The notes beneath the pieces were generated by a model that was given only the letters and a program-made list of their open reading frames with translations, was not told where the DNA came from and searched no databases. This document shows positions 23,718 to 35,439 of a DNA stretch of 64,000 nt, piece by piece (the stretch's first letter is position 1; every line of letters starts with the position of its first letter). Where the stretch lies: NCBI GenBank assembly GCA_026119935.1, contig JALRMH010000016.1, positions 124,001-188,000 on the forward strand. Direction: 5' to 3'. The DNA is from Endothia cerciana. Taxonomy: Eukaryota > Ascomycota > Sordariomycetes > Diaporthales > Cryphonectriaceae. The translations under genes were made by a program, and so were the position numbers.

Positions 23718-24594
23718 ATGGCCCACCCACTCCCGCAGGGCCTCACGCCCTCCGAGGTATCCTTCCTATGCGAGATGGAAATGGTGACAATCGTGCCAAG
23801 AGGGCGACTCGACGGCATAGAACTCCTCAGTGTAACTCCCCGCTTGCCCAGCCCGAACCTCCCCCCCTCTCTCTCCCCCCCCCCCCTCGGTGAACCTCAA
23901 GGCAGCTGACGAACCCCCCGCACAGGGCATGACACCCCCCCTCAGACCACCCCACCGCGCCCAGCTGCCCCTCTGGCTCGCGCTCCTCCTCAAGAAGCAG
24001 CGTCGCGCCAACATCGTGCCCCCGGCCTGGCTGCACCCGGCCTCCCTCGCCGAGATCCTCCGCCAGGAGACCCGCGAGGACCCGCAGGCGTTCAGCAAGC
24101 CGCCGCCGCCGCCTGCCCGCGCGGACGGCCGCGGCCTCGCGCACCGCATCAACACCTCCCCGCCGGGTGGTCGTGGTGGTGACGACAACGGCGTGGTGGT
24201 CCTGTCGCCGCCGTTCCTGCAGGGGTGCGTGGCCGAGGCGCCCGCCGGGTACCTCCCGTACCACTGGCTGGAGATGGCCGAGGTGCTGCTCACCCACGCC
24301 GGCGACGACATGCCCGCCCCCGCCGGCGAGATCAGGGGCCTGCTGAGGGACCTGGTGGAGGTGCGCGCCGCCAAGATGAGGTCGAGCACGACGCGGCTGG
24401 AGTCCTTCGGGGGTGGCGTGATGAACCTCAGGGGCGTGGGCGCCATGGAGCTGGCGGAGAACCGGGGTTTCGTGCTCGGGGTGGTGGACGGCGTGCGGAA
24501 GCTCGGGGCCAGCGCCGAGGCGACGCGCCGGGAGGAGGAAGAGGGCGGCGGCGTTCTTCAGGACGAGGGGACCGACGACGAAATGGGGTTATAG
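23718..24594 (+). CDS. psf2: GINS complex subunit Psf2
   Basis: Exons 23718-23831 and 23926-24594 (intron 94 nt, containing a 12-nt C run) give 260 residues. The first exon reads GLTPSEVSFLCEMEMVTIVP, the hallmark Psf2 opening, and the second continues PHRAQLPLWLALLLKKQRR then NIVPPAWLHP, also family hallmarks. LPYHWLEMAEVLL and LVEVRAAKMRSS are the conserved helices, and a LRGVGAMELAENRGF segment follows. GINS (Sld5, Psf1-3) binds Cdc45 and Mcm2-7 to form the replicative helicase, so this is an essential nuclear protein. Two inserts make it longer than yeast Psf2 (213): a Pro-rich PPPPPARADG stretch and a Glu-rich C-terminal tail, both usual in filamentous fungi. Confidence 0.93.
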
Positions 24595-24909
24595 CTACGA
24601 GAAACCAGGGGGAAAAAATCTTGATCGTGGGGGGGGGGGGGGCATCGCGTCGACTCGATGGTATATACTCTCTGGATCTGGTTGGTCATCAAAATGGGGC
24701 GGCATATGCCGGACTGCATGGGGACAGGCGTTGGAAAGGGATCACGGGCGAAAATACAGGTCAAAGCATCATATATTGAGAGGTTCGGAGGGCGGCCTGC
24801 CGCGTCAATTACATGCTAATATTCTCAGATCTACTAGGTGTCCACGATCACGAAGTGCGAACCCGCGCCACGAGCCCGAGGTGAGGCCGAGGGTCACTGT
24901 GGGCCCAGG
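24595..24909. other. intergenic between convergent psf2 and the repeat protein gene
   Basis: Contains a 14-nt G run at 24629-24642 just after the psf2 stop. No gene seen. Confidence 0.5.
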
Positions 24910-26550
24910 TCAATAGATAAGCTTGTCCTCATCATACTCTTCGACGCTGTACTGCCCATCCTCCATGGGCCAGCTCGACGACCGTCCCTTGTACGGCCAC
25001 GCGGCGACCAATGAGTGGTACTCCCGAGACGTGGCGGGTGGAATCAAGGCGGCCGCATCTCGGGACAGCATCACCTGTGGCTGTCCGGGATCAGCTACGC
25101 TACAATCTGTTGTTTCCGTGCTGGGGTCAGGGCACACCACTAACCTGTTGTTGCCGTTGGAAGACGAAGCCGGTCGTGGGGCGTCGTAACTCGGGTCGTA
25201 TGGCTCGCCCGCTCCAGGGCTCGTCTCTTCAGACTCATCAATGCTCTCAACCATGCTCAGTTTCTGGGGGCCGCCATCAGCGAAATTGGAGGAGCCAGCT
25301 ACTGTTGCGGCAGGATCAGGCTCTACTTTGAGAGTGGCGGCGGTCCCCTCGGTCACGGTCAGGTCTACGATACTGTGCTCAGTGCTGTCTGAGGGTTCGA
25401 TCTTGAGAGCCGGCACCTTGAGCTCGTCTTCCAGTGCCTGCCAGATCCACAACTCGTTCTCCATCAGCTCAGCGCCATCATCGGGACAGGACGAGTAGGT
25501 GGCCTCCACGACCGCCGGCTCCAGTCTTTCCTCAGATGGGTTTTCCGCCTCCTCGGTCCTGGCTAATTCCAAGCCGCTGGGTCTGGACAACGACCACGTC
25601 GGCTTGGACCCACCGGTCACACCAGCGCCCCAGTCCAAGTGGTTTCCGTCCAAACTCGAGTCGTAAAATAGAGGAGGACCGCTGCGGGGACTCACACCCG
25701 AGATTATACTTGGAGATGCAATAGACCATGTCTGCGGCTCCGATGGACCACCAGACTCAGGAATCCGTGGGGTCGAATGAGTGGTAGCAGCATTGGACCA
25801 GGTTCTAGGCTGCCGCAGCCTCTCATGCGGAAGACCCTCAACAGGCGGCTCCCAGGTCTTCTCACAAATGACCTCCCACTCTGGAGGTGGCGACTCACCG
25901 AGGCCTCCCATATATGGAACCGGCGCTGGAGCTCCTGCGTTCGTTGCTGGCGCCGGCCATGGGGCACCACCGACTGTAGCCTCGATGGCGGCTTTCTGCT
26001 CCATCCCGGGAGACGCCGCCGCAGGCAACTGGCCATCAGACATCCTACTAGCATCCATCGTGATCGGTACACGGAACTCCTTACCATCCTGGGTGACACC
26101 TGTGGCATACACTACAGTGGTGAAACTCGGACTACCCTTGGTTTCTCCTCCCGCCTGATAAACCAGTCCAGCCTGCTCGACCGCATCACAGCACCTCTTC
26201 TCCGCCGGCGCAGAAGGGCTCATCGTCTCACCCAGGCTCCCAGGCCTGCTAGGTCCGTCGAGTTCCATCGGTATGCAGACCTGTTTGCCGCCTGCCGTTA
26301 CGCCCAACGCGAGGTCGACGGCAGATACGCAGGTAGTCTTCGTGTCTGCTGCCCGGACTGCCGGCTGGGGCTTCTTGTTTCGCCGGCGACCTGCCATTGG
26401 CAGCCCCGGGTCTAGCTCCGCCGTGTCCCCGCCGCTCTCCTTGAGCTTCTTGTAAGCGGACCGGGTCATTCGCCCCGTTGGGGCTGCGGCTTGTCGCTTG
26501 CTCGCGCCGTCGGCCGCGGGCTCTGCCTGACGCTTCCTGCTTGTTGGCAT
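24910..26550 (-). CDS. unknown disordered protein with an internal two-copy repeat
   Basis: Single exon, 546 residues from the ATG at 26550. A further ATG 14 codons upstream is possible, but MPTSRKRQ starts a basic, nuclear-localisation-like stretch (KRQ...SKRQ, RMTRSAYKKLK). Residues about 72-102 and 142-170 share a motif: GVT-x-x-GK-x-x-x-[IV]P[IM]-x-[ML]D-x-SR, each preceded by a hydrophobic strand. The rest is Pro/Ser/Glu-rich and probably disordered, with acidic patches carrying hydrophobic-Lys-hydrophobic-Glu motifs (LKVEPD, LKIEPSD) that resemble sumoylation sites. No known domain is recognised. The call as a gene rests on the long open frame and the repeat, which is conserved in protein and not only in DNA. 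Confidence 0.65.
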   Translation of the reverse strand: MPTSRKRQAEPAADGASKRQAAAPTGRMTRSAYKKLKESGGDTAELDPGLPMAGRRRNKKPQPAVRAADTKTTCVSAVDLALGVTAGGKQVCIPMELDGPSRPGSLGETMSPSAPAEKRCCDAVEQAGLVYQAGGETKGSPSFTTVVYATGVTQDGKEFRVPITMDASRMSDGQLPAAASPGMEQKAAIEATVGGAPWPAPATNAGAPAPVPYMGGLGESPPPEWEVICEKTWEPPVEGLPHERLRQPRTWSNAATTHSTPRIPESGGPSEPQTWSIASPSIISGVSPRSGPPLFYDSSLDGNHLDWGAGVTGGSKPTWSLSRPSGLELARTEEAENPSEERLEPAVVEATYSSCPDDGAELMENELWIWQALEDELKVPALKIEPSDSTEHSIVDLTVTEGTAATLKVEPDPAATVAGSSNFADGGPQKLSMVESIDESEETSPGAGEPYDPSYDAPRPASSSNGNNRLVVCPDPSTETTDCSVADPGQPQVMLSRDAAALIPPATSREYHSLVAAWPYKGRSSSWPMEDGQYSVEEYDEDKLIY

Positions 26551-27470
26551 GTTGAAACACGTTCGGAAATTAGGCAGTACTATTGCTTTCAAGTGGTTGA
26601 GGAACGCTGGTCTCGGTTCCAGTGTGTTTTGTAGCTTCGCTCCTTCGGGTTTAAGTCCTGCTATCCGGTCTTGCTTCTTTCAGTCATTGACTCGTGAGGT
26701 CTTCGAGCCATCTCAGATGCTCAACACTTCTCAGGCCTTGGTCTTATCCTATCAACAACTCTGCTTCAACATCTTAGCGGGAGTTTGTCGCCTTTGTCCA
26801 CTGCAGATCTCAAGTGATTATTTGAATCGTCAAGACTATGGTGCCGTGTTCTTTCTTAATGCGATGGCGGAACAGAGACAAAGGACTGCTCCGCGCATCG
26901 CATGCCGTTTCGTTTCGTTTGTTAGGACCATGTCTCTTCATATCCAAGGATGCTTACAACTCCATTGTCATGAAAGCTAGGAATAGCAGCACCAAACCTT
27001 TCGTCACGATGTCTTGATTCTCATCGAGGAGCTATCTTGTGGTACTGAGATGTGGCAGCTTGTTTATTGGCGGCCTGTTCTATTCTGCGAGTTATGTGTA
27101 CTATCTTCGACAAAAATCATCTCTTTGACCTGCTGAATATCTTTATTGTGCAGACTTGGAGACTCTTGAAGTATATACGTCGATCTTTCAAGTTCACAAT
27201 CACAGATAACGACATTCATTGTGGACACATAATGCCCATGTGACAACAAAGTCATCACCTACCATACCCTCCACGCAGTATAATCTTCCTCCCAAAAGCT
27301 AGAGGCCTGAACCCTTCTCAGGTCCCCGCAAAGGCCTTGTTCTGGGCATAAAGATCCAGCACTCCCATGACTGCAACATGGCTCACTCCTGGGACAAGTG
27401 ACCATAGATACCGACAATTAAGCATCTCAAGACCGCTAGGCTTAAATTTAGACCTTTTATACGCTACAAG
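26551..27470. other. intergenic, no gene seen
   Basis: About 0.9 kb between divergent genes (repeat protein on minus, SET protein on plus). AT-richer than the flanking genes; nothing recognisable. Confidence 0.5.
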
Positions 27471-28291
27471 ATGGGTGACTCAGTCTGGCAATCCATATTC
27501 ACGGTCTGGACAGACCATACCAGGACAAACAAGACAACAGTCCCAGGTGTGCCCAAAGTAGATGACTATGTCTTCAATGCTGACAAGTGGTTGATCTTAT
27601 CTAGTACCAGGAAAGCTTCGAGGCCAGGGGTTTCCACTCGCAGAACATCCCCGTCGGAGACACTAATGAGCAAAGATGCAAGTCCGCAGATGTGCGTGCA
27701 AACCATCTGGTACATTAGTAACTAACATCATCCATGACTAGGGCGTGATGCTTCTAGGTGCCAAGACCGCGCAATGCACCTTGGTGCGGCCAAAGATGCG
27801 GCGAGAAGTCGCAATGTCTCAACAAGGTCCGTGCTGATATGGTATACGACCGCGTGTTCGAGCTCATCAACAAGGGCCCGCTGTTGGGGATGGGCGTCTT
27901 CATCAAGCCGAGCAGGAGCGGGACGTCCCATGCTATCTCCAGGGGCCAGCTTCTGGGTGAATATATGGGCGAGCTGCTGCCCGGGTCCACGCCACAGGAT
28001 CAGCTGTCGGCATATGCATTCACATGGGACGAGAGGAAGCCCACGGTGACGAACATTGTAGACTCGGGCACGCATGGGAACATCTATCGGTTTGTTAATC
28101 ACCACTGTGACCCTAATGTTGACGTCGAGACGACTATGACCAGCGGGAGGCAGATCCTCCTACTGACTGCCGCTCGAGATATTGATGAGGGCGACGAGCT
28201 CGGCATTTCCTACGGTCAGGGATATTTCATCGATTGTAATATTCTGTGTGCCTGTGACGCCAAGTGGCAGCCTCACGTTCCGCCAAGGTAA
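27471..28291 (+). CDS. small SET-domain protein (putative protein-lysine methyltransferase)
   Basis: Exons 27471-27557, 27605-27691 and 27758-28291 give 235 residues. The first two exons were inferred by frame and splice sites; the first intron is only 47 nt with a GTAGAT donor, so the N-terminus is less certain. A Cys-rich PWCGQRCGEKSQCLNKV segment precedes the SET fold: GPLLGMGVFI (first strand, cofactor loop), QLLGEYMGELLP, then RFVNHHCDPNV (the NHxCxPN pseudoknot motif binding S-adenosylmethionine), and DELGISYGQGYF (the catalytic Tyr strand). The C-terminal CACDAKW resembles a post-SET Cys cluster that could bind zinc. The target could be a histone or another protein. Confidence 0.8.
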
Positions 28292-29358
28292 GCTGTTATA
28301 GGTAGGTGGACTTTTCCTGGTCAAACAATCGGTACCCAGGTTGTGCGCTCCAGCTGGAGTCAGGGAACTTTAGCTTCCAACTAGAAGTCCTCTTGGTGTG
28401 GATATGCTTGATTACATGTCTGAGACGCAGGCAGCACTAGAATTTCCTTGAGAATTGGCCATTTTTTTTATTCTTTAAATCACATTACACTTTCAGTGTC
28501 ATTTATGATGAGTATCAAGATATAAATACAGGCGACTGCTTCCATCGAAGACATGTTCTCTTATGTCTGAATCGCTATACCAGAGTATGGCCCGGTTTTG
28601 AATAGGGGCCTCGTGGACGGACCCAGGTATGAGCTCCTGTGATTAGGTCGATTTAGATACCATCAGCTAATATGCCGCCACCTCCCTACAGAATGACACC
28701 GTCTGGGGTAAGAGGTATATGATACGGCGACTTGAAAGTTCAGTCCCAAAGATCATCATGCCTTGGAGACTGCCTTTGATACCTCCATCAATAGTGAAAC
28801 CTACAGCGAGCTGCAGTCAGGGATCAAAGCCACCTTTTTGTAGTTTCTACCTAAGTCTCATAACATCTGTAGCGAGGCCACACCCTTCAACTGCTAGCTG
28901 GTTGAGCAAAGAATGCGTGAGGCCGCCATAGCAGCACACTATTGTATCCTCGGAAGAGCTATTACACCACAGCGACTTTGGGAGCCACCGGTACAACAGG
29001 GAGTGAGCTAGAAGCGATGCCTCGTTGCTCAGGCTTGGTTGTCCAATAGCTGCAAGAACCACTGTTCACTTCAGCCAGTAGCCTTACAGCTCACGGTCTA
29101 TCCTTTGTTCGCCTGATTTGGTGACTGTCGAGGGTGAAAGTGAGGCTATTCCCCAGTTGATCTGGAACCACAACTGAAGGCATTCGCATATGTATTTAAC
29201 CTGGCTCTTCCAACGCTTAAAGTCTTAGAACATATCTTCGCCAATCCATCTCAACACCATCCACATCCCCCACCAGTTGCGAACGACGATCCTCATATCC
29301 TTCATCTCCTCTGATCCTCCAAATCAACTGTTTTCCTCAGTCCCCAGACGATCTCTTC
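28292..29358. other. intergenic, no gene seen
   Basis: About 1.1 kb of mixed composition. The last 100 bp is C/T-rich, consistent with the leader of the downstream gene. Confidence 0.5.
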
Positions 29359-30666
29359 ATGATGGCCCAGTATCGCCTTCCTTCCTCTCTACCAGCTGTT
29401 CGATCGGTCAACATGGGCAATGACAACAACAGCGGAAACGCCACGCTCCACGTCGATATCGGCGGAGTTACTGCTGCTGCTCTCGATCCCAACTCCGTGG
29501 TGATGAATGGTGGTAACGATCAAACTCCAGCCACCAGCCAGGCTGTGGTGGCCGTCCGTGAACATGTCATCTGTCCTCGTTCTTGCTGCCCTGACGTGCT
29601 CACTGCTGTACGCAAAGGTCATTGTACTTTGTCCACGCCCCATCAGCAGGCGATTTCGACCCAACAGGGCACCGCCATCATCGAAGGGCCGATCGGTCTC
29701 CGCCAAGCTCATGCTCCAGGTTCCATTGGAGAGACACGAGCTGTAAGGGCTGCCCAGTCCATCGGGCAGATCAGACAAGGCTTGTTGTTGCCCGCACGTC
29801 CACCTCGGGCCCCTGGCTGGGCCGTGCCTTTCAGTACATCTACTGATCCCTCGTCGTTCTCACGCCAGGGGCCTTCCAACACTCCCAGGATCTATTGGCC
29901 CATGGGTGCGGACAATGAGAGTCTGGTGGATGCCATCCACAATGTGACGAACTCTCGCCGGGCCGTAGACGCCGCGACCAAGGTTGCCATGGGTTACAGC
30001 CCCGGATACGGTGGCGACGTGTATCTTGCTGCAAACCAGACCGCTGCCATTCCTCACTCACTCAACTGTTCCGTCTTCATCGTCAACCTACCTGCCTCAC
30101 TGACAGTACACCGGCTGATCATCGCCCTCCACGGTATGGGCCCTTTGGGACGTATCTTCGCGATTCACATCAACGCTCCCGAGCCCTCTCTGGGTCATCA
30201 CGGCTGCGCAGCTAAGGTCGTCTTCTTCAAGCGCGACGTCGCCCACCACTTCATGTCTCTTTGCGAGGATCGCGGCTTCTTCGTCGATGGCCAACAGGCT
30301 CGCGTCATGTGGAACCGCATAAGGACCGCCGAGGACCCGACCCTTGCCAACTCGGGTGCTAGCCGTGTGCTGCTCATCGGAGGGCCTTCCCAGTTTGTTA
30401 ACCCTCGCACTCTGACCGACTTCTTCAAGTCCAAACTAGATTTCCATGTCGACGAGATCATCACCCGCATCGAAGGAGGCCTCAATGGTGTGAGTGTACT
30501 CGAGTATCGCTTTGGCAGCTTCCGATGCCAGGCCCAGGCGGCGAAGATGGCCCTTGCTCGCGAACTCCCGAAGATCAACTGTTTCTTCCACGAAGACCCT
30601 CTTGAGTCGGGTGCTTGGAACGCTCTCGAGTACCGCATATTCCCGAATGCCTTTGGGCGGCTGTGA
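29359..30666 (+). CDS. RRM-like fungal RNA-binding protein candidate
   Basis: Single exon, 435 residues. The first 230 are poorly conserved-looking and Ala/Gly/Pro/Gln-rich. From about residue 235 a segment resembles an RNA-recognition motif: SVFIVNLPASLTVHRLIIAL (RNP2-like strand and helix), then RIFAIHI and AAKVVFFKRDVAHHFMSL (RNP1-like strand plus helix), ending ARVMWNRIRTAED. A second, similar alpha/beta unit follows (SRVLLIGGPSQFVNPRTLTDFF...GVSVLEYRFGS). The aromatic RNP1 pattern is weak, so this is a divergent RRM or RRM-like fold. Similar tandem architecture occurs in many uncharacterised Sordariomycete proteins. RNA binding is inferred. Start: the first of two adjacent ATGs after a C/T-rich leader. 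Confidence 0.75.
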   Translation: MMAQYRLPSSLPAVRSVNMGNDNNSGNATLHVDIGGVTAAALDPNSVVMNGGNDQTPATSQAVVAVREHVICPRSCCPDVLTAVRKGHCTLSTPHQQAISTQQGTAIIEGPIGLRQAHAPGSIGETRAVRAAQSIGQIRQGLLLPARPPRAPGWAVPFSTSTDPSSFSRQGPSNTPRIYWPMGADNESLVDAIHNVTNSRRAVDAATKVAMGYSPGYGGDVYLAANQTAAIPHSLNCSVFIVNLPASLTVHRLIIALHGMGPLGRIFAIHINAPEPSLGHHGCAAKVVFFKRDVAHHFMSLCEDRGFFVDGQQARVMWNRIRTAEDPTLANSGASRVLLIGGPSQFVNPRTLTDFFKSKLDFHVDEIITRIEGGLNGVSVLEYRFGSFRCQAQAAKMALARELPKINCFFHEDPLESGAWNALEYRIFPNAFGRL

Positions 30667-31337
30667 AGGCTGCGTTCAGACGACGTCATCTCATGGGAGG
30701 AAAGGTGCTAAGGCAGGCTCTTTACTGGTCCTGAGATCTGTAAGCCGCACACTTGTAAGATGGGCTGGGAATGGGCTTTTCGTAAGGAATCATACTGACG
30801 CATCTGACATCACAGTCAGGCATTGAAGAGGTAAATGGACTGATATCTTCATTCCTTGCAAGCCCTGGGTCAGCACTATCACTGGCACAAGCTCCAGTCA
30901 CGGCGCATTTCGACAAACCTTGGCACGAACAACGTCCGATGATGAACAGACTCTGCGAGGCGACAGGATGGGAGAATCATGAAGACAGTTGGACACGGCG
31001 GCCGAGATATGCTGCCCTGATGACAGGCATGCTGCGGATGGTCTTGTGTTGTGGCGCTTTGGGAGGATACACGCATTACCTGTCTCCATTTGGCGTTCAT
31101 CAGGAATTTTCTAGGTACACAATTGTCGATCGCTCCGCGGGAACATGCCGTGTTCATATCATAACTCAGGGATAGCGAACAAAACATGTCTCGAGAAATG
31201 TCGGGCAATCCTTAACTTCTTTGCAATGCTGAAGGTGATATTTTCATCTCCTAGCTACCAATGGATCATGCGCTTCAGTTGCGGGGCCCTTGATGAGATA
31301 GATCTTACAGGAGCCTAAAGGCCGCAACTCAGATAAC
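30667..31337. other. intergenic between convergent genes
   Basis: About 670 bp; no gene recognised. Confidence 0.5.
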
Positions 31338-32725
31338 TCAGACACTTCCATCGGTTGTCATATCCGGCGCCCGCGACCCAGCGCCCCTGTAGTGCTGGGT
31401 GAAGTCATACCTCACGTCGAACCCTTCCATGAGCAGATCCTTCAGGAAGGTCTTATCAGTCTCTCCTTTCGTCAAGAGATGCATGAATTCGTCCCTTTCG
31501 TATCTCGTACTCGGATCTTTATCAGATACCCGTCGGAAGTTCTCCTGAGAAGTCGGGTCGATGACGGTCTGGTACTTCTCGATTCTCTTCTCGCTGTACA
31601 AGTCAAGGATGGACTCATCAGCCTTGCCGTCCCAGATACCTGCAAGGCAGTCATAAAGGCCACCGCAGTCGACAAATCCGCCGGTGATTCCCAACCCTCC
31701 CCATGGGTTGCAGAGGTGGGCCGCATCGGCGGCGAGCAGTACCCGGCCGACTCGGAACCTGGGTGCACAGCGTTGGTGCATTCTGTACGGTGCCCAATTT
31801 ACCATCTTATACTCCTCCGGTTTCGGATGGCCGGGGAGAATGGTTTCGAACTTCCAAGGTTGTCTCTCCTTGTACTCCTCAACTGACAGCCCAGGTATTT
31901 CGCCGTATGTTATGCGATACAAACCATCCGCAGTCAGCTTCGCAGCCATCTGGATTTTGTGTCAGTATTTAGACGGATCGTTCCATCCCCCGAGACGCGG
32001 GGGACTTACAAAAAAGTGTTCTGGGTGTATGATGAAGTTGGCATCGTGAAATCCAAATTTGCCTTCAAAGTCGTAGTAGGTCTGTAGTCATCGGTCATCA
32101 GAAAGACCGCGACTTTCGACATTCAACCAGGACCCACATTTGTTGCGATGATTTGGGCATCCCAAGTAAAACCAGGGTACTCATCCCCGAACAAGGCCTT
32201 CCTCACGGTGCTGTTCGCACCGTCACAGCCCACCACATAATCCGCCTCTAGTCTCGTCTGGCCATCTGGCGCTTGAATGTCAACCCAGGCCTTGTCTGCA
32301 TCCTGGCCCACACCGATGACCTTGTGTCGCCACTTGATGTCGCCGTTGTACTTCTTCAAGAAGAGATCCAGCATGTGCTGATCGAGATCCTGCAACGGAT
32401 AGCTCAAGGTTCTCCAGTCGTTGCCGTCCACGTCCGCGAGAACCTGGGCATTAAACCCGGAGATGTAGCTATGGTCCTCGAAGCGGCGCCAGCACATCGT
32501 GTTGAGGCTCAGTCCCTTGTTTCGCAGCTCATCAAGGATGCCCGCGCGCTTGAGATCAGGGGTCGCTGCTGGACCGTAATGTGCCGCTCGTGGCTGCTGG
32601 TCTAGCTGGTTGGACATCTCCACAATGGTGACTGGTATTCCATGCCTAGAAAGGAGCAAGGCCAACAAGAGGCCCGCCGGTCCGGCGCCCACAATGAGGA
32701 CTTTCTTGAAGGGACGGCCCGCCAT
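31338..32725 (-). CDS. FAD-dependent aromatic-type monooxygenase (PheA/TfdB-like)
   Basis: Exons 32138-32725, 32010-32081 and 31338-31949 give 423 residues; introns of 56 and 60 nt. The start MAGRPFKK is chosen 49 codons inside a longer open frame because the flavin fold begins right after it. VLIVGAGPAG (GxGxxG, residues 13-18) binds the ADP of FAD, VVGCDGANS (Asp168-Gly169) is the DG motif, and LLAADAAHLCNPWGGLG (Asp295) is the second FAD motif, with Ala where most relatives have Gly. Such enzymes hydroxylate phenolic rings with NADPH and O2. It lacks the C-terminal thioredoxin-like domain of full-length phenol hydroxylases. Substrate unknown; it stands alone with no pathway partners nearby. 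Confidence 0.88.
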
Positions 32726-34330
32726 GTTGGTTTGGAGAATGGATGTGATGAGCCGTTTGAACAGTGTGCCTGGTCTGATGCTGCGATGACGAACAAAAGG
32801 CAGAATCAACAATTCCTGGGGGATGTGCGGCATCCAGCGGGTCCTCGGTGCCATATTTGCCGGCCGAACCATTCAATTTCCCCACGGGTTCCCGAGGTCG
32901 CGTTTGCGGGGAAATGCATCTATTACTTATTCTCGGGTATCATTCCTGGCCTCGCCGAGGGACCAAGAGGCTAAGACGAGAGAGTTAGACCATGGGGGTC
33001 AGCTCTGTTTCTTCAAAATCATGCAGGCACCGAATACATGCATGAACTGACGCAGGCATTGACAATATCTAGCCAGGATATGGATATGTGGTTGTTGTAT
33101 ACCACTCGCAACAACTTCCAAAAATACCTCAATACTAGCCACAGACGGGCGGGGGACTGGAACTTTGGCACGGGGAAGGGAGATCGAGGGGGCATACCGG
33201 TATCCCCTACGGCCAATTCGCTGCAAACCTGTAGTCATTTCCCCCCAGCCTGTACTTTATTTTCTCATACCAAAAATAGTCATCTATAATCATGGTCCCC
33301 GAAGATCGCCTGCCGAGTCTCAGCCCACTCGACCTCTCCTCCCCTACCAACTTCGACGACTTAAGCATCTTCGGCATACACTGACTGCCCGTGTAGCACA
33401 AGATTGTATGATCTTGCTCAGATCTGCAAACCTCACTTCACCCCGATACTCCTCACCAAGCGATTTCTATGTTCTCAGATTTGAGAAGGTATATTCTCGG
33501 CTGTGAACCGGAAACGCATCGGCCTTTTACTACGTGAGGCGGTATTAAAAAACCGCAGAATATAAAGACAAGGCTTGATAATCATATCCTAAATCTGCCA
33601 AGCCTATATATTCGAAGGTGACCGCTTTCATCCACTGCAGGCTCTCCCCACAGCCCTCGAGGCGATGATCACTTGCCTATTAATCGACAGACCGGTGCTG
33701 TGTTACGCAACCCCAAACCCCAGTCCGAGAGGTGTGGATGGAGAATCCGTCAGCCTGGGGAATATGGTGAAGTACAATGCGATGAAAAAAGATCTGTGGC
33801 GCATTACATTCTTGCGCCCGAGGAGTCAGTCCCGAGCTGACTGGAGTCTGGCGGTGGGCGTCTCACAAGGAGGATCGGGGGGGGGGGGGGGGCTCGATGA
33901 TCCGTAAGGGCAGGTAAGCCTATGCAACAGTGCTACCACCCATGGTTGGTGCAGACCGAAGGGTTGCAGCTCCTAACGTTGAAGATTCCTCAGCTCGAGC
34001 CCGAGCGTGGTGGTGTGCACAACACCGAACCCCCTTCCTTCGGGTTCGTACTACGTCAGCAGGCTGCCACTCTAATAGTATAAAGAGTAAAATGATTTGC
34101 CACTGAAATCTTACAGGGCTCTCCGCCATTTCTCCTGTCTCCCTTATGTCTATACAATCTCCCATGGACACTCCTCTGCATCCCGCTACACAGACTACAG
34201 CCCCGGAGCGTGATGAGTCCACTTTACGGTGATGGGCTGCTGCCGAGAACGACTCCCGGGAGTAACCCCCCGGAGGTTCGTGAGGCAATTGTGTTAGAAG
34301 GCTGGGCCGAAGGATTCAGGTAAATACTGC
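32726..34330. other. long intergenic region, no gene seen
   Basis: About 1.6 kb between the divergent monooxygenase (minus) and the membrane protein (plus). Carries a 16-nt G run at 33877-33892. Short overlapping ORFs only. Confidence 0.5.
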
Positions 34331-35439
34331 ATGGATGAGGGAAGAATTTTAATCCTCGTCGCCAGCCTCGCGTCAGTTCTGTGTTGTGAAAGTCCTGCTA
34401 ACCTGTTTGTCACTATCAGTATGCTAGAGCCCGTCGTTGAGCACACAGGTTACCGGGGTACAAGAGAAATGACTGACAAAGTTGCAGTGATCGGTGGCCT
34501 CGTCGTTATGGCCAGTATCACGGTGGCCAACATGAAAAAGGGTGTGCTCTTACACAAGCTTATCCTTCTCGAAGTATGCCATCTCCCGCTCTCTTTGTCA
34601 GTTTCCTTGTCATAATCTGAACTAACTGACTCAGATCCTGTTGTATGCAGCTCGTGATAGGAGGCTGTGAGTCCTTCAACCTCTTCTGGCTGAAGCCGAC
34701 ATACGGCTGGTGGCTGTCGACCACAGCCATCGGCCTGCACATGTCGACACAGCTGCACAGCGTCATCGCGTGGATGAAGCTGAGGCCGTTCCTGAGCAGG
34801 CGGTCCAGCGCTGTCTTCATCGGTACCGTGATCCTGGTCCAGCCATATTGGATTTTGGAGATCTATGCGACGTTTGTCTATTTCAACAACATCAACGAGT
34901 GGCTGTTCACCAAAACAAGGCCCCTCGAAGCGTTGTTCCGCGATCCGTGGTGGGTGGCCGCGTGCGCAAAGCTACTGTGGATATTCAAGAAACACTACGA
35001 CATGACCCTGCGCGAGGTCGTCACCATATCCCCTCGTTTCGCCGTCATGTTGGCCGCCATGTTTCTCAGCTTGTCCTTCGTCATTCTGGACATCCTGTCT
35101 GTCACGGAGGTCTTCTCTGACGCACTGCCCGTCGGCGTCAACCCGTTCTGGAAACTGGCACTGGTCTTCAAATGCTGCACTGATACGGTCATACTTGATG
35201 ACTTCAAAACGGCTCTGGACAAGTTGTGGATGTTCAAGAGAGTGGGTCTGGAGTCTCAAGCCGGCGCGCTCCCGGCGGATGGGAGATATGCACGCCAGCC
35301 GAGTGAAGCTAGCTACGGCCCTTGGAAGCGGAGCAATGATGGTGAACATGCGGAACACATCAGGTTCGAGTCCTCGCCGAGACTGGACTTTGATCTGGCC
35401 CACTTCGAGATGTACCCACCGGCCTCGGCCAGGGTATGA
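34331..35439 (+). CDS. polytopic integral membrane protein, unknown function
   Basis: Exons 34331-34573 and 34651-35439 give 343 residues; intron 34574-34650 is required to keep the frame. A second intron at 34372-34419 (48 nt, GTCAGT donor, CTAAC branch, ATCAG acceptor) is also plausible and would remove 16 residues near the start. Hydrophobic segments: VAVIGGLVVMASITVA, LHKLILLELVIGG, WWLSTTAIGLHMSTQL, AVFIGTVILVQPYWILEIYA, FAVMLAAMFLSLSFVILDI, and a weaker one at FWKLALVFKC. The tail of about 80 residues is hydrophilic and probably cytosolic. This layout resembles fungal proteins loosely described as integral membrane proteins of unknown function in Sordariomycetes. No transport or catalytic motif is visible. 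Confidence 0.7.
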
